64,000 nt of DNA from Taenia hydatigena (lineage: Eukaryota > Platyhelminthes > Cestoda > Cyclophyllidea > Taeniidae). Made by a program: the position numbers and the translations under genes. The DNA is taken from the NCBI GenBank assembly GCA_036345935.2, contig JADWOT020000006.1, positions 21,468,967-21,532,966 of the forward strand, written 5' to 3'. Positions 21,208 through 33,029 of the stretch are shown here, piece after piece; positions within the stretch are counted from its first letter, which is position 1, and the number at the start of each line of letters is the position of its first letter. The notes under the pieces were generated by a model. It was not told the DNA's origin, did no database searches, and saw only the letters and a program-made list of their open reading frames with translations.

Positions 21208-22730
21208 GCCTCTTATGGCATCCGATCAAAGGGCTACACAGCCGATGAATTTGCCTCGAGAATGCGAGTTGTGTCGTGGTCCACGGGAAAGCTAACGATC
21301 GCCTCGTTGTCGTCTCGTTGTGCGCCTCAACCATGAAAGGCGCAAGTGAAGGCACCTCGTCACGTCTGTTTGTGTCATCCAGCTCTATCTCAAATCACGT
21401 CTACAACTTGGTCGTCCAAGATGCAGCTTCTTTGGCGGATAGTAGATAACGAAACGCATTCACACACACACACAACATTGATGAGTAGTTAACCATCGAG
21501 AGTGGCAACTTTGGTGACGGTAGCTTGTGCAGTGAGTAGAGTCCTCTCGTGATCTGCCAAACGACTTACACTCATGTGTTCTCTTGTAAAGTTAAACACA
21601 AATTTACTTGACTGTCAATGCTTTCGATGTGTAGCGGTTTTACAAATGATAAAAGTGGGATAAGATGTGAGTTGTCGAAGCCGTCGCCCAAAATGTTGGG
21701 CGTTCATCTGAATAGGGAAGGTCAATCCCCGACACAAACGATACTGATAGTGCTTCTTAAGACAGCTGTCAAGTTGTTTGCTCCTAGATGTCAACTGATG
21801 TCGCTCATCACAACTTCGTTGCCTGCATACTCAAAATGCGGTCATTTAAACCGATGGATCGTCACAGACGAAGTTAGTGCTTCCCAGAACTGCGATCAAG
21901 TAACCCCTCAAATGCTCCTCCACTTGTCGAAACCAGAGATGGAGACTTGGAAGTTGCCAAACCATTGCTTTCGTTCGTAAGTGTAACTGGTGAGTCTGCT
22001 GTTTAGTTGGCTGTCCATCTGTCCAGAGAACAGCAACTTCACGACAGCGTTCTGGAGCAGTCAAAAGCTCTTGTATGCAGCGTTACCGCATCCTCACAGG
22101 GCACAAATTGACAGCACCAAGATTTGTTAGGAATGGACCGAGAACAAGGTTTCTTGGATTCCAAATGACATGCGCTTAGTTGAATGAAATGCTTTTTGCC
22201 TGTGCAGATGACAATCAGGTTGAGATGTAGGATCAATTTAAGCAAGCTCAGAAGCGTCAGAGTTATTTGTAACCAGGAAGAGATTTGGATTTTATTGTAA
22301 ATAGGACGCAGTGATGTTGATCCGATGCTAATTCGACACCTTTACATGAAGTGAAACACTCAACATCTTCTGCATCGCAGACTACAGCTACTCATTAAAC
22401 CTGTCAGCGTATTCAGATTTAGGCTTCACATAATTCACTGGACAAGTTTTAAATCCGTTTGAATCTCTGCACATACCAAAGCACTGCCTGACCTGGCTGA
22501 TGACACATGCGTCTACTTGTCGACTCATGGCGGCAGCGCCTGTGCAATGTGAAGAGGTGTACAAAAGTGTGGATTCTGCCAGTGGATTTGCATAATTTCG
22601 GTACAAGTTCACGCTTGTTAGGATCACAACTGACGCTTCCAAAAAGAATGGTTGATAGCGATTTGGTTGATTGTGCGTCGTCTCTATAATTAGACAGTTC
22701 TTAATTCATTCATGGCGAATTTGATGGCGG
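21208..22730 (-). other. S1-only 1.5-kb segment inside the ankyrin gene intron
   Basis: This is present in S1 and missing from S2. It lies between the two ankyrin-like exons, so it is intronic for that gene. The ends share GCGGC (left CTGCGGCC, right GGCGGCAG), and S2 joins CTGCG directly to TGCAGAATAA, which fits a microhomology deletion in S2. It holds a (CA)n run at 21461-21474 and a 120-codon plus-strand ORF at 21618-21980 that I do not recognise and that has no paralogue to test it. Confidence 0.6.
21461..21474. repeat. Short (CA)7 microsatellite
   Basis: Seven CA units in the S1-only intronic segment. It could be length-polymorphic. Confidence 0.9.
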
Positions 22731-23042
22731 CAGAATAATGAGTGCACAGTGAGCTTGTCATGGTATGCCACTAATGCAATTACCGCAAAAGAGAATTTCC
22801 GATGGTTGGATCTACTCTAATTTCATTGCGATGACACCAAATACACTATGCCAAAATAGGAATGGGGATGCAATATGTGTGTGTTTCAAGATAATCGAGA
22901 TTTCGGTGCGCCCACGAATTTAATGCTTTCTAAAAAGAAATGAGCTTGAGGAAGTGAGGATGAGACGAAGTATTAAAGTAAGTGAAAGACGTTTAGAGGT
23001 AGGCTGGCTAAAGAAACCAGGAGGACAAGCCCCAGGACTTAC

Positions 23043-23247
23043 TGACTCCACTGATAAGCATTACTTGCGTGATTGATGCTACTCATAAACATATAGTAGA
23101 GTGGATCAGTCAGGAATATTTGCCACTCACTGGCATGAAGTAAAGCAATGGGGTGCCAACCGCGATTGTCAACTGCCCTCCCATTCCCTGCCACGAATCC
23201 TTCTGTTTTTCTCCAAACTGCAATGTCAGAGCCAAAAGTCAATCCGA
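23043..23247 (-). CDS. Ankyrin-like exon a of the S1 gene (ASB-like)
   Basis: A 205-nt internal exon on the minus strand. It is preceded by a strong acceptor (pyrimidine-rich TTGTTGTCTGTTCCTTATTCTAG ending at 23248) and followed by a consensus GTAAGT donor at 23037-23042. The translation contains GLTFGSDIAVWRK, AVDNRGWHPIALLHASE and YYMFMSSINHASNAYQWS. The VDNRGW-PI element resembles the ankyrin repeat opening, and its order with exon b recalls the N-terminal repeats of ASB3-like proteins. It enters with two bases of a split codon and ends in phase 2, compatible with exon b. The S2 copy at 43163-43367 is open with the same splice sites. No start exon was found; it would lie at higher coordinates. 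Confidence 0.55.
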
Positions 23248-23749
23248 CTAGAATAAGGAACAGACAACAACGCGTAACTAAATGGATTATCCCACTCAGA
23301 TCAATGCCAAGCTAGCGGTAATCATGCAGGAATAGTGCACTCCCAGGTTAACGAGAAATGCTTGCAGAACATGGAAGTTGAAAACGGGGCGAAACGTTTT
23401 TGCAGAACGAAGAGATGGAAGGTGCTCGCTAGTCATTATCGCACTCATTGTGGGGTGCTGTAAGTTTGAATTGAAATCCGCTTGTCACGCGTGATGTTGA
23501 CATGCTGCGTCAGTGTTTGGCATCTCACCCCTCCCTCCTTGCGTGCTGCTAAGAGACGTATTGTAGCCTTGGTCGGTCCGCTGTTGCGCTATAGGAGAGA
23601 TAGTGAGAAGGCTTTCCTGTGAAATTGATGGGAGACAATGCACGATGTACAGCCGACTATCGAAATACCTCGTGGTAACTGACTCCCACCTTTGATACTA
23701 CGATGTCCTGCGGACTAAAGTGGGCAATTCATCAGCCTTGGCAACCAAA

Positions 23750-24230
23750 ATTTACTGCACTCTACCATCCTCGAGGCATCGGAAACTGGTTTGAATCTCA
23801 ATGATACTTTGCGCTTCCTTGCTTTTTCCTCCAACTCTTGTGCTTCTTTGATGAAAATCATGTGTTTGAGCAGGACCAGCACTGCACTAGATTGGAGATG
23901 TATAGAAAGTGCTGTTGCTTCGAGGCTGTTTACGCAACTCTATCTTATGCTGTTAATTAAGCAAAGCAATTTAGTTGAATATTTGCGCATCATTAACCAA
24001 TAGGAAGGGGATTTGTTTGTGAGCACGGTGTTATGAAGTATCGTGGAGAATAAGGGGGTAATGAATGGAGCATTAGAAAAGCTTCCCGGCGAACTGCGCT
24101 TATTTGTGGCAGGTAGATCGCATAGTGGAGAACAACAATTGGCCTTGGAATTCACTGTCACTCGTTGCCATTTGATGACAGCAGTAGTGCTTTGTTGGTT
24201 GACTAACAGGGGAGAAAATTAGTGCTTGAC
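23750..24230 (-). repeat. Diverged continuation of S1, paralogous to 43850-44350
   Basis: Beyond the near-identical block, alignment with the S2 side continues at clearly lower identity; for example AACTCTTGTGCTTCTTTGATGA near 23834 matches a similar stretch near 43920. Any 5' exon of the ankyrin-like gene should be here. I see no exon with good splice sites kept in both copies. Confidence 0.5.
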
Positions 24231-24339
24231 GAAATAAATGTGCCTTCCCACTTTGAAAATAACACCTCATTCTTGGTATCCTTGTGTTTAAAGAAACTAT
24301 AATGTCCTCCAAAATGCATACTCTGTCACATGCTTATCC

Positions 24340-25421
24340 CATAGGCTGCTCATCGCAGAACTCACTTATTTGTCAAATCTTCAATGGATATCACCGATTT
24401 CAACTTTTCTTTACGCACAGAATATAGATGAACGCCTGTTAAAGTGACCAACGACGAGCACATGAATGCACGCCAACGCCAGGAGAACATTGTGCACAGC
24501 CTCTTACTCTAATAACACAAAAGTGGGTAGAGCAGAGCCTTCTTGTCATTGATCAAGAGGGAAAAACTGTGACGTCTTCGATCTATCTGTATACGTGGTC
24601 AAGTCATACCCATCGGTAGAATATATCTTCGAAGGGGTGTGTCTTCTGCAAAAGTAGGCATTTATTTAATGGTGTCTACTATATTAGAACGGGGATGCCT
24701 ACTTCTTATCTAAACACGACAGGGGAGCGAAATCTACCCGCCTGCTCACACACTTAACCAGACTGCAAATAGCCTCCACACTCACACAAAAGCATTTTAG
24801 AAATTAGTCCATGTCCGTTTATTCCCAACGTTTGTGATAGCCATGGCTGACTTTGTGCCATGCAAATTTAATACTTGTTTGTGCTCTAGTGAGCATTTCA
24901 GAATGCCCCTAGATAAATATAACCACCAATTAATTTGAAGTCATCTTAAGGACGAAATCGACAAGTTAAAAATGAGATACAAATATGAGTAGTTGTTTTA
25001 GCGCATCAGTTTGCACAGGTGGACTACTATAAGCATCACTAACCTCACTCTGCTCGGGTACTGCTTATCGCAATTTCACATCTGTAGATCACTGTCACTG
25101 ATGGAGGCTACTCCGAGGATGTAGCAGATGGACGGTGGGTGACTCTCTTTCCACATACAGTCAATTCTGCCACCGATTTCACAGCATGTCGGATGATTGA
25201 CATTTGGAGACAAGATGAGTCGTGCCGATTACTAAAAAATTCATGCTATTTCATTCCACAACGTTAATTCTGGAGCACCAACGGAGATGTGATTCACATG
25301 CAACTAGCCAATGAGAGCGGTGCCACGATTTAATTGGCTACATGAAACTATTTATGCCACTGGTACCAGCATTCGAGTTCGGTTAACAGACACGACAGTG
25401 AGTCTCGAATAGGCGACGGGA
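24340..25421 (+). promoter_or_regulatory. Upstream module and 5' leader of K4
   Basis: This aligns to 14090-15167 (K3). It keeps the inverted CCAAT box (ATTGG at 25333-25337), TATTTATG at 25349-25356 and the GTTAACAGACACGA leader. The distal part is diverged from K3, but the last 74 bases before the ATG are identical to it. Confidence 0.55.
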
Positions 25422-26591
25422 ATGGGATCCAAGAGATTTGACGTGGTGAAGTTTATATCATTGGGGACCTACTCCGCTGTCTACGAGATAGTCTACCCAG
25501 AGGCGGATGACAAGATGTCGACCACAAAGTGGGCGCTGAAGCGATTTTACCTACAAAACAAGTTTGCAGTTTGGCATGCACTTCGAGAACACAAGATCTA
25601 TATGCGCCTCGCTCAAGACGAACAGCAGTCACCATTCCTCTCTACTCTCCTCCGAAGCCTCATAATTCATGGTGGTCCGACATTCGTGCTACGTAAGAGA
25701 AGTGGTTTCAATCTGCGAGATCTCATCTCGAGCTTTCGCCATATCCGGGAGGAGGAGGCACGATTTTACTTTTGTGAGATCATCTGTGGTCTGGAGCACC
25801 TGCATGCCATGCACATCGTGCACTTAGACCTCCATCTCGAAAACGTGCTCCTGGCTGACTCGGACCACGTCTCCGTCGCGAATTTTGATCGCACTTACGA
25901 CATGATGTGAAGTGCTAGACCCCCAAATGAGGCAGACTTTGCTGGAACACTCTTCTTCAAGGCACCTGAGGTAAAGGTTGGGACGATGATCGTGGTAATG
26001 GCGAGTGTCAGGTGTCTGGGTATTCTCGTCACTTGTTTGATGTACTCTAGCTCCACTCTAAGCCATTAGCTACCTCCGGATCAAATCTTGAAAAAACATT
26101 TGCCATTTGTTCCGACACTTCATCGATATCTCCTCAAAACCTGCCTCAGGTGCAGTCAAAAAATACTCGCTGACATTTGCAATGTCAAACGTCCTCAATT
26201 TTACGATGAAGTCAACTGAGAGGAAGTGGTGGCATGCTAGATAGAGCCAACCTGCCAGCCCTCCAAGATAGAAGTCTGCGACCGTTATAAACGGCACAAA
26301 CTAAATTTCCACGATCGTCTGCTCCTCGCTGCTGCTTGTGACAAGTGAATTCCACTGATAGACGAACGTCTGCGAGACTTCCATGACATACGTGGAGTGC
26401 GTCATTTAGAGGGAAAGCCAACAAATCGTAAGGGGTTCTTACGCGCCGGAGTGACGGCCAAGAGAGTCGGTGAGCTCTTTGCCAGCATTGACTTTACCGA
26501 TCCACAGCTCCTCCCATCATCCCATGAAGGTACGGGAGCCAGGTTGTTTATAGCTGCAGAGATATTTCCGAATGTGAGCAAGATAAAATAA
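25422..26591 (+). pseudogene. K4: kinase-family copy truncated by a stop after 162 codons
   Basis: The first 162 codons, starting at the same ATG as K3, read through the N-lobe (Lys40, Glu56) and the catalytic loop HLDLHLEN, then stop at TGA 25908-25910. Downstream, in broken frames, the rest of the family is readable: ADFAGT, FFKAPEV, LLKTCL, NVKRPQFYDE, DRLLLAAA, and finally an open tail 26397-26591 with RHLEGKPTNRK and TAKRVGELFAS. At least five later stops and frame changes occur. The DFG-position Asp is Asn (AAT at 25881-25883). AATAAA at 26587-26592 overlaps the old tail stop. If transcribed it could give only a short N-lobe protein. Confidence 0.9.
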
Positions 26592-26599
26592 AAGTCTGT

Positions 26600-27480
26600 T
26601 CTAGCTGCTGATTCGCAACTATTAACGCGGGTTTGTATGCTCTTTAGCTGTGTCGTTATGGAGGATAAAATCTTTTCGCTTCCCTTTGATTATGCGCACT
26701 AATGCAAGTACAGCCTCTGCACTACAATGAAAGCTTGTTTCTTTATGTATTGCCTTAATATCACGAAGCAAAGAGTATCTTAAGGAAGTCGAAGTGGATT
26801 TTTAGGAAGCATAATTGGTGCTGATGTTACATTTAGAGTCTGCTGAATTGCGTCTCTGTCTCTATCTAATTACTTAGATCTTCTTAGGTGCGTGTGTAAA
26901 CGGAAGGGGAGAGAAGTCGTTTAAGTAGAAGTTAAACGAGATAAGAAGTGCAGCGTCTTAAGGGCTATTCCAAACAAAGGATCGAGATCCGCCCTTTAAC
27001 TAATCGTTGGAAAATCGGACATGGAGAAAGGGGTAAAATGGCAACAAATGTCTCTAATAACAGTTTTTCACTAATTTCGCTCTAATCGCATGACTTCTTT
27101 CATTTTCTTACCAAGTGTGAATTTTCTAAACAGCTTTCATTTTCGTGACCAATCCCACACCATCTAATGCATCATTAGGTCTTACCTAGCAACTTAACCC
27201 CAAGCTTTTATCACCATTTCAATGCCCTTCAAACATTTTGTCAAAAGCCGTTCCATAGTTCTTGGAAGTCAATTTACTGACGAATGCGACTGAAGCCCTG
27301 CCGACGGATGACACAGTTGGCGTTGACACTAACCTCGCAGCCACTAGCATCGCTTTGCGCATGATTTGGGACAAAACCGCTCCTTCCGATTGGCCTGCAG
27401 TGCTAAGCACGAGAGATGTACACCTCACTACATCAAAAATGAGACGGCCTGTTGATTGATCTTGGTAACTAGTGTCTTGT
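26600..27480 (+). repeat. Kinase-downstream module of K4 (block G)
   Basis: The first part aligns to the K3 downstream region (26900-27060 with 18200-18420). The part at 27262-27459 is open for 65 codons (LLTNATEALPTDD, then a VDTNLAATSIALRM segment) and aligns to 10860-11010, where the frame is not kept. The function is unknown; I regard it as a relic. Confidence 0.5.
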
Positions 27481-27679
27481 CAAGCACGTATCATTCGCAA
27501 AGGCATCTGCATCTATGAAACACTGAAGGAGTTACTGACTCATTAAAAAGGCAGCAGGAGCCGCCTAACCCCTCCTTTGTCATGAATGCTGGCATGAGAG
27601 GGGAATGACCAGCCCTGATGGTAAATAAGTTTTTGATCTGAAAATTAAACAATTTTACTTGCTATAATAATCATTACTG

Positions 27680-29625
27680 ATAAGATGCAAGCTGTCAGCT
27701 TCTGCGTCTATGAGGCATTTTGTCTTTGGGAACCAGAAAACCTTGACCCTGACCTCTGATGTTTCTGTTTGGTCTCCAGATCACAGCCTTCCATTCTATG
27801 TGACTGTCTAGTGCCAACGTCAATAAGAGGTAGCAATCGCCACGTGGAGGCCATAGAGACATCATTAACGGAGTGAGATTATGCGTGGATGCTTACCGCG
27901 AGAAATTGTAATTGCAATCGTAATTCCGCCTCGTCTAGCTCTAATGCCATCACAATACTATTAAAAGACCCCTTTTTTGCGCACAATGCAACGCTCAATC
28001 GCCACTTCATCTTCTCTCATCAGAGTTTCAATAACCTCAACACATGTCTATGCAGGAGTTGCGATGGAATAATGTCTAACTTGAAGACTGTACTAATTTT
28101 TAATGCAGAAATCGAAAGCTATTAATCGCTCTCTTACTCTTTCCGTTGTAAAATTCCATTTTAAATATGAATTCTTGTTTGGTTCCCTCGGGCACTGTTC
28201 ATCCGTCTGAACAACACGTCATGCGTTGGATAGTCCAGCCCTCACACGCTCAACGCATTCCCATTTTCATTTGCCGAGAAGGCTCTGAATGCATCTTCGT
28301 TTCCTCGCTTTGGTGAGCAGAAAGGAATGCAACCCATTCCACCTCTATCAATGCTCTTCCACTGACACATGGTTGTGCTGTTCCAATTACACTAAGTCTG
28401 GCGATTAACAGTGAGCGGATTGCTTACCCAATCGCCCGTAGACACCAAGCAAAGAACAGTACAAGTAGTGCGTTAATGTAGGTCAGATTTGATAAAATCT
28501 AGATAATAACACTATAGCACATTAAAGCAGAATGTGCATGCAAGGTAGGCTCCCCAACTCGGTCTTCACACTCTCCGGTTGCGCCCAATTAAAGGGAGGT
28601 TACGACTGAATTGGATCTCACCTCAGTGGCGGTGGTGGTGACGCGTGTTCCTCCACTAACATCCGCTTTAGTGGATGCATTTGCAGCCGAGTTCAAAATC
28701 ATTACCAATTCCTGCCAGATTTGGGCAATTTTGTTTTCAGTTTCATCGGCATAACTGACTCGGCTAGCTTTAGTTTTATTCAGACACAATTACTTGCACA
28801 CCCTGGTTCCATGTTTTTGCCGATCCTCTACTTCCCACCAAAATACCGCAAGTATTGGGCAGCTGGCGCTGCACGTACGAAAAATACTTATCACTCACAC
28901 TATTTTGCTGGAACTGAGACCCTCACTTCTGCTTTGCATAGTAAGTACGTGTTTTGTGTGTAGGTGATGTTTCTGGTGAGAAAAGTCCTCCTATCAAATG
29001 ACCCAAGAGTGCATTCATAAGGGACATCAAAATTTCAAGGGCGTATCGGAATACCAAAAATGGTGCTGTTTAGTAAAGCCAGTAAAAATGGTTTTTACAT
29101 TCACATCTCCTAGCACAATCAGTAAATTTTTATGAAATATTGCGCCACTTGCAACATGGGGCCCATCACACATTAAAGGAGGGCCATTCACGACAGAGAG
29201 AAAATTTTAGGAACGAACACTTTGTGCGCGCGTCCGGTTTAAGCCCAGACTGACTTGTAAATGCAATGTTTTAACTGGCATCGTGGTAATGAAATTGTGG
29301 CTTGGAAAAATTAAGCGACGTTTAAAGCGAAGGGATGGAGTCCAACTCCGAGGGATCCCTCATCACCAACGTCGCTACCGTAGGGGTGAGTTGTGATTCA
29401 GTCGTGAGTTCCGTTGAAGTGTAGTCAGGGGGTGAGTGCAAATACCGGTTTGAAGGATCTTCCACAAGGGACTCCTTACTCTACACTGCTATGCGTTCAT
29501 CTTGACACAGAATTTTACCTCTTTTACAATGCTCCAATCTATCCCTTAAATGATGTTTTGTACATGCTCTTTGCGATTCGGCCTCTTCTGCTGTGTCAGT
29601 AAGCCAAACTGCTTACCATAGAATG
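27680..29625 (+). repeat. Kinase-downstream duplicated block A, copy 2
   Basis: The counterpart of 250-1695. It contains about 400 bases (27900-28330) that are absent or diverged in the first copy. No gene is supported. Confidence 0.65.
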
Positions 29626-32600
29626 CAAGCTGGGGTGAGTGGCGACCATAAGTAAGCATGGATGGGTACAACAGGAGCATCCTCCATGCTTAACACACTT
29701 TTACCGCAAGATGCACATCACTTAAGCAGTTTGATGACCTATGATGGAGACTTCATCATCTTGCGATTGATCTACCACTCCTTCCTGCTTTTTGATTTTA
29801 TTTTGCTTCTTTAATGCTCCACAGCTATGTTGCAGCCTCCTGTAGTTTAAAGTGGCGCTTCTTTATTAGATTATGCCTAGAATATACTGCTTTTTACGTT
29901 TTTATCAAGGGCCATGCATTAGTTTGTGAATCAGACAAAGTACGTCAAGGAAGAAATAAAAGCAGTGTGCTCTGCAAATGCGATGCCCTGCTGTCTCATT
30001 CGTGGATGGGTTCTCTTCTGTAAGTTTGTGGTAGCAAACCTTTAATTTAAGGATGAGGAGAGGAGCTGAGGAACAAAAACTGAACAATTTCGTTTCCCTT
30101 GATTGGATTGATTACTTCCCTTATTTATTAGGGCAAGAACAAGCGTTGGTACTGCCACCAGTCAGGCTGGAGTCGACACTTCATCTAACGTTTGTCGACT
30201 CCTCACAGCGTATTTCGGCATGTGTTCGCGCACAAAAATTCTGCTAATAATCAAGTTTATGCATTTCCTTGCAAATATAATAATAATGGCTTTAGGCTAG
30301 TAATGTGCTTGCATGACATTTACAGATAAATTTTTCCTTTAAAATTCTTTGTCACAAAACCATATGTACGCATACAAGTACATGCTACTTATTTCAGTGT
30401 GAGTAGGCCACGCGAATGGACAAGTTATATTTGAGAAAGTAAATAAGCTTCCTTTCAAAGGTTTTATAATGTCGCAAGTTATATTTATTAAGAAAAAATG
30501 TACTTAAAATTTCTTGAATTGCTTTGTCTTGAGGTGTAGAGTCCCTATTTTACACTGAGACAGATCGGAATGACAATTTGCAATTACCATTTACTGCTAC
30601 CATGAATTGAAATAATTAGAGACTCTCACCTACTGATTCGACCTTTTCCCTCTTACATTTCCATACTCATCCAACGTGTTTTAAGGAGTTGCAGAAGCAC
30701 AATCAGCTAATGAAACATATACGACGGTAGCAACAGGAATCAGATGCGACGATAACGATGCATGTGAAGGTAGGATTCAACTTTGTCACACCACAATGGG
30801 TTTCGCTCGATTAACGGTAAAATGAAGTAAAAAAATTCACTAAGTTGCGGGTTGTACAAACAGTGCCACAGGCCACCACGCTTTCTATGCGGTGCAGCGT
30901 TCTAGCACTGACATCAGGTCACATTCCATTTAATTTCATCACATCCTGTCTCACCTCGCTGCATTTTAGTCACAAAGAGGATCGATGGCATGGCCTTAGC
31001 ATCATGACGGCTGACTTTTTACACTTCCGTTGCAATGTCGCTCGAGTAACGAAACAGGGAATTGACGATTTACCAAATGTAATGAGGTGTTGGTCTAACT
31101 CTCCTGGGTTTCAAAGCATGTTGCTATTGCCTTTCTTATCCAACACTTGATGTTTTAAAACCTAATGTGTTTTGAAGTCGCCTACTGAACAGATTCATCT
31201 CTCATGTACTACCTTCTTTCGAGAAGAATTTCTGAGCTTATAATCTGATTATGTTAGCATTCTTCGTTCAATGCAGCGTAGGGAGAACCTCTTACGCTGT
31301 AATTTTCTTACACCTACCTGTCGGTAAATGGCGATCCTAATTGATGTCTGAAATGTTAGATGTTTATGAGAATTTTGATGCATAGAAGCATTCTAACAAT
31401 AGCTAAAGCTGCATTAACCAGTTCTCAAGGAGAGTTTTGTATTTAAAAACTGATTATGCCAGCATCCTTTCTCCACTGCACCATCGAAGGAATGAGTGGT
31501 AAATTTTCTTCCGCATACCTGCCAGTGAGTAACCTTTGATGAAAGGATCATTCTAATTGGTGTCAGAAATGAGAATTATACATGTTACAGTCGCCACCTG
31601 CTAGCAAAATCAGATTGCCTTGCGCTAGAATAAATGCCTCAAATTGTTCGTAGGACTCTGTTCTTGTTCCTGAGCAAAAAATTCTGTTTGATAGGTTATT
31701 GAAGACAGATGAAAAATCGACTTTCGCCTACATAATTTTAAAATTCTCCACAAGAAGATGCCAAGAGATGGCGGGTGTGGGAGAGATGATGTATACGACG
31801 ATTTGAGAAAATCACCCAGGAATGTCAGATGTCTATGAGGATTTTAATGCCAAAACTTCCCTACGACAGCTAGAGCTACATCAGCCGGTGCTTCATCATC
31901 GGGCATAGCTTGATTAGCTGGGGCACAATATTCAGCATATCAACAGTAGAGGTTCCCGTTTTCCTTATCCGTTTCGTGGGTCTACAAAGTCTAATTCAAG
32001 TAGAATTTCCGTGATACGCTTTACCTCCCTTTCCGTTTAAATCACCGCTGCATGACCCTAGGTAGGCCGAACTGCCACTGTCAAAATATCTCATCGCATG
32101 ATGTTCATAATGCGTACAATATCTGCTTCGTATAATATGCTGCAATCCTCTTAATTTATAGTTTTCATCGGCTGACCAAATTGAAATCCTCTTCTATTTT
32201 AAAAAACTCTCGATTTTCACTACACTTAAACGGTATTTTCCCATAAAATGAGAAGTAAGAACTACCGACGAAATTTGAAGCGACCTAACTCTGAACCCAA
32301 GTGAACACCACAAGATTGCAGAGATCTGTGTGACTCACCGTTCATGCGACTCTGGTTGCTATCAAAGGCAAAGCACAAAACACCACATGTTGAAGCAGGA
32401 GAAGCATTTCTACTGTCATGGCAAAGGTCCCTCTTATGCCATGTTGAAATGAGTGGCGTGTTTTAACTAAAATTAGTAGATGCCGTTGCACCAGCACGTG
32501 GATTGCAGCCTGTATCAGTAAAAGGAAATGCAAGTGCACACTTTCCGTCCAGTAGCGCAGAACCTGATCTGGCAGCTTACAAATGTGCGAGCCAGGCGTA

Positions 32601-33029
32601 GAGACAGTTGCTTTTGTCGTTGGTTTGTGGCAGGTAGTGCAACCACAAGTCAGACATGGGAAACCACCTTCCCTTAAACAATACACTCCTGCGGTTTTCA
32701 CTGTTACACACCTATAAGAAAGTTGAGATGCAATGCATAGCTGGAAGTTGCCATAGGAAACTCAAATTTAACTGCTTAAAGCAGTTTCCAATCATCTGTA
32801 TTCCGAGTGGAAAATGGTGTCAAAAACTACTGAGATTGATGAAACTAGCAAGGAAATCCCTCAGATGCAGACTCAAAACATTTTGAACTTAAACGCGCTG
32901 CAGTAAACTCACAACTTTTGAGCATTTAGCAACTTGCAACTTCATTTTTTGGAATCGCTAATCCCACTTTAGTTGACTTCACTTCATTTGCATGGAGACA
33001 AAACACCAAGTAAGAACAGAGGATGTCTG
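29626..33029. other. Unassigned AT-rich stretch
   Basis: No recognisable gene. The largest ORF (32342-32701, minus, 119 codons) includes a cysteine-rich piece CLTCGCTTCHK but has no supporting splice or paralogue evidence. A diverged tandem repeat lies at 31215-31890 (annotated separately). Confidence 0.4.
31215..31890 (+). repeat. Diverged tandem repeat of about 200 bp
   Basis: The segments 31225-31415 and 31430-31590 share CTGATTATG, the CAGCATYCTT-like stretch, TAAATTTTCTT/TAATTTTCTTAC, ACCTGYC and TCTAATTGGTGTCAGAAATG-like sequence in the same order. A third partial unit at 31830-31895 repeats ATGTCTATGAGGATTTTAATGC and GCTAGAGCTACATCAGCC, seen as ATGTTTATGAGAATTTTGATGC and GCTAAAGCTGCATTAACC near 31360-31415. 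Origin unknown. Confidence 0.55.

Larger units (their letters stand above)
19081..23640 (-). repeat. Block S1: near-identical copy of 40807-43760
   Basis: From about 19184 to 21207 and from 22731 to about 23640 this block matches S2 (40908-42848 and 42850-43760) almost base for base, while its outer flanks are much more diverged. S1 holds about 1.52 kb (21208-22730) that S2 lacks, plus shorter extra pieces near 20018-20080 and 20520-20545. The block carries two spliced ankyrin-like exons on the minus strand (annotated separately). Other open minus-strand segments (20429-20683, 19839-20078, 19655-19879) may be further exons, but I cannot join them with confidence. Confidence 0.85.

Noticed and set aside
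32342..32701. 119-codon minus-strand ORF with a Cys-rich piece
   Set aside because: No paralogue, no clear splice signals and no family resemblance; this length can arise by chance in 64 kb.
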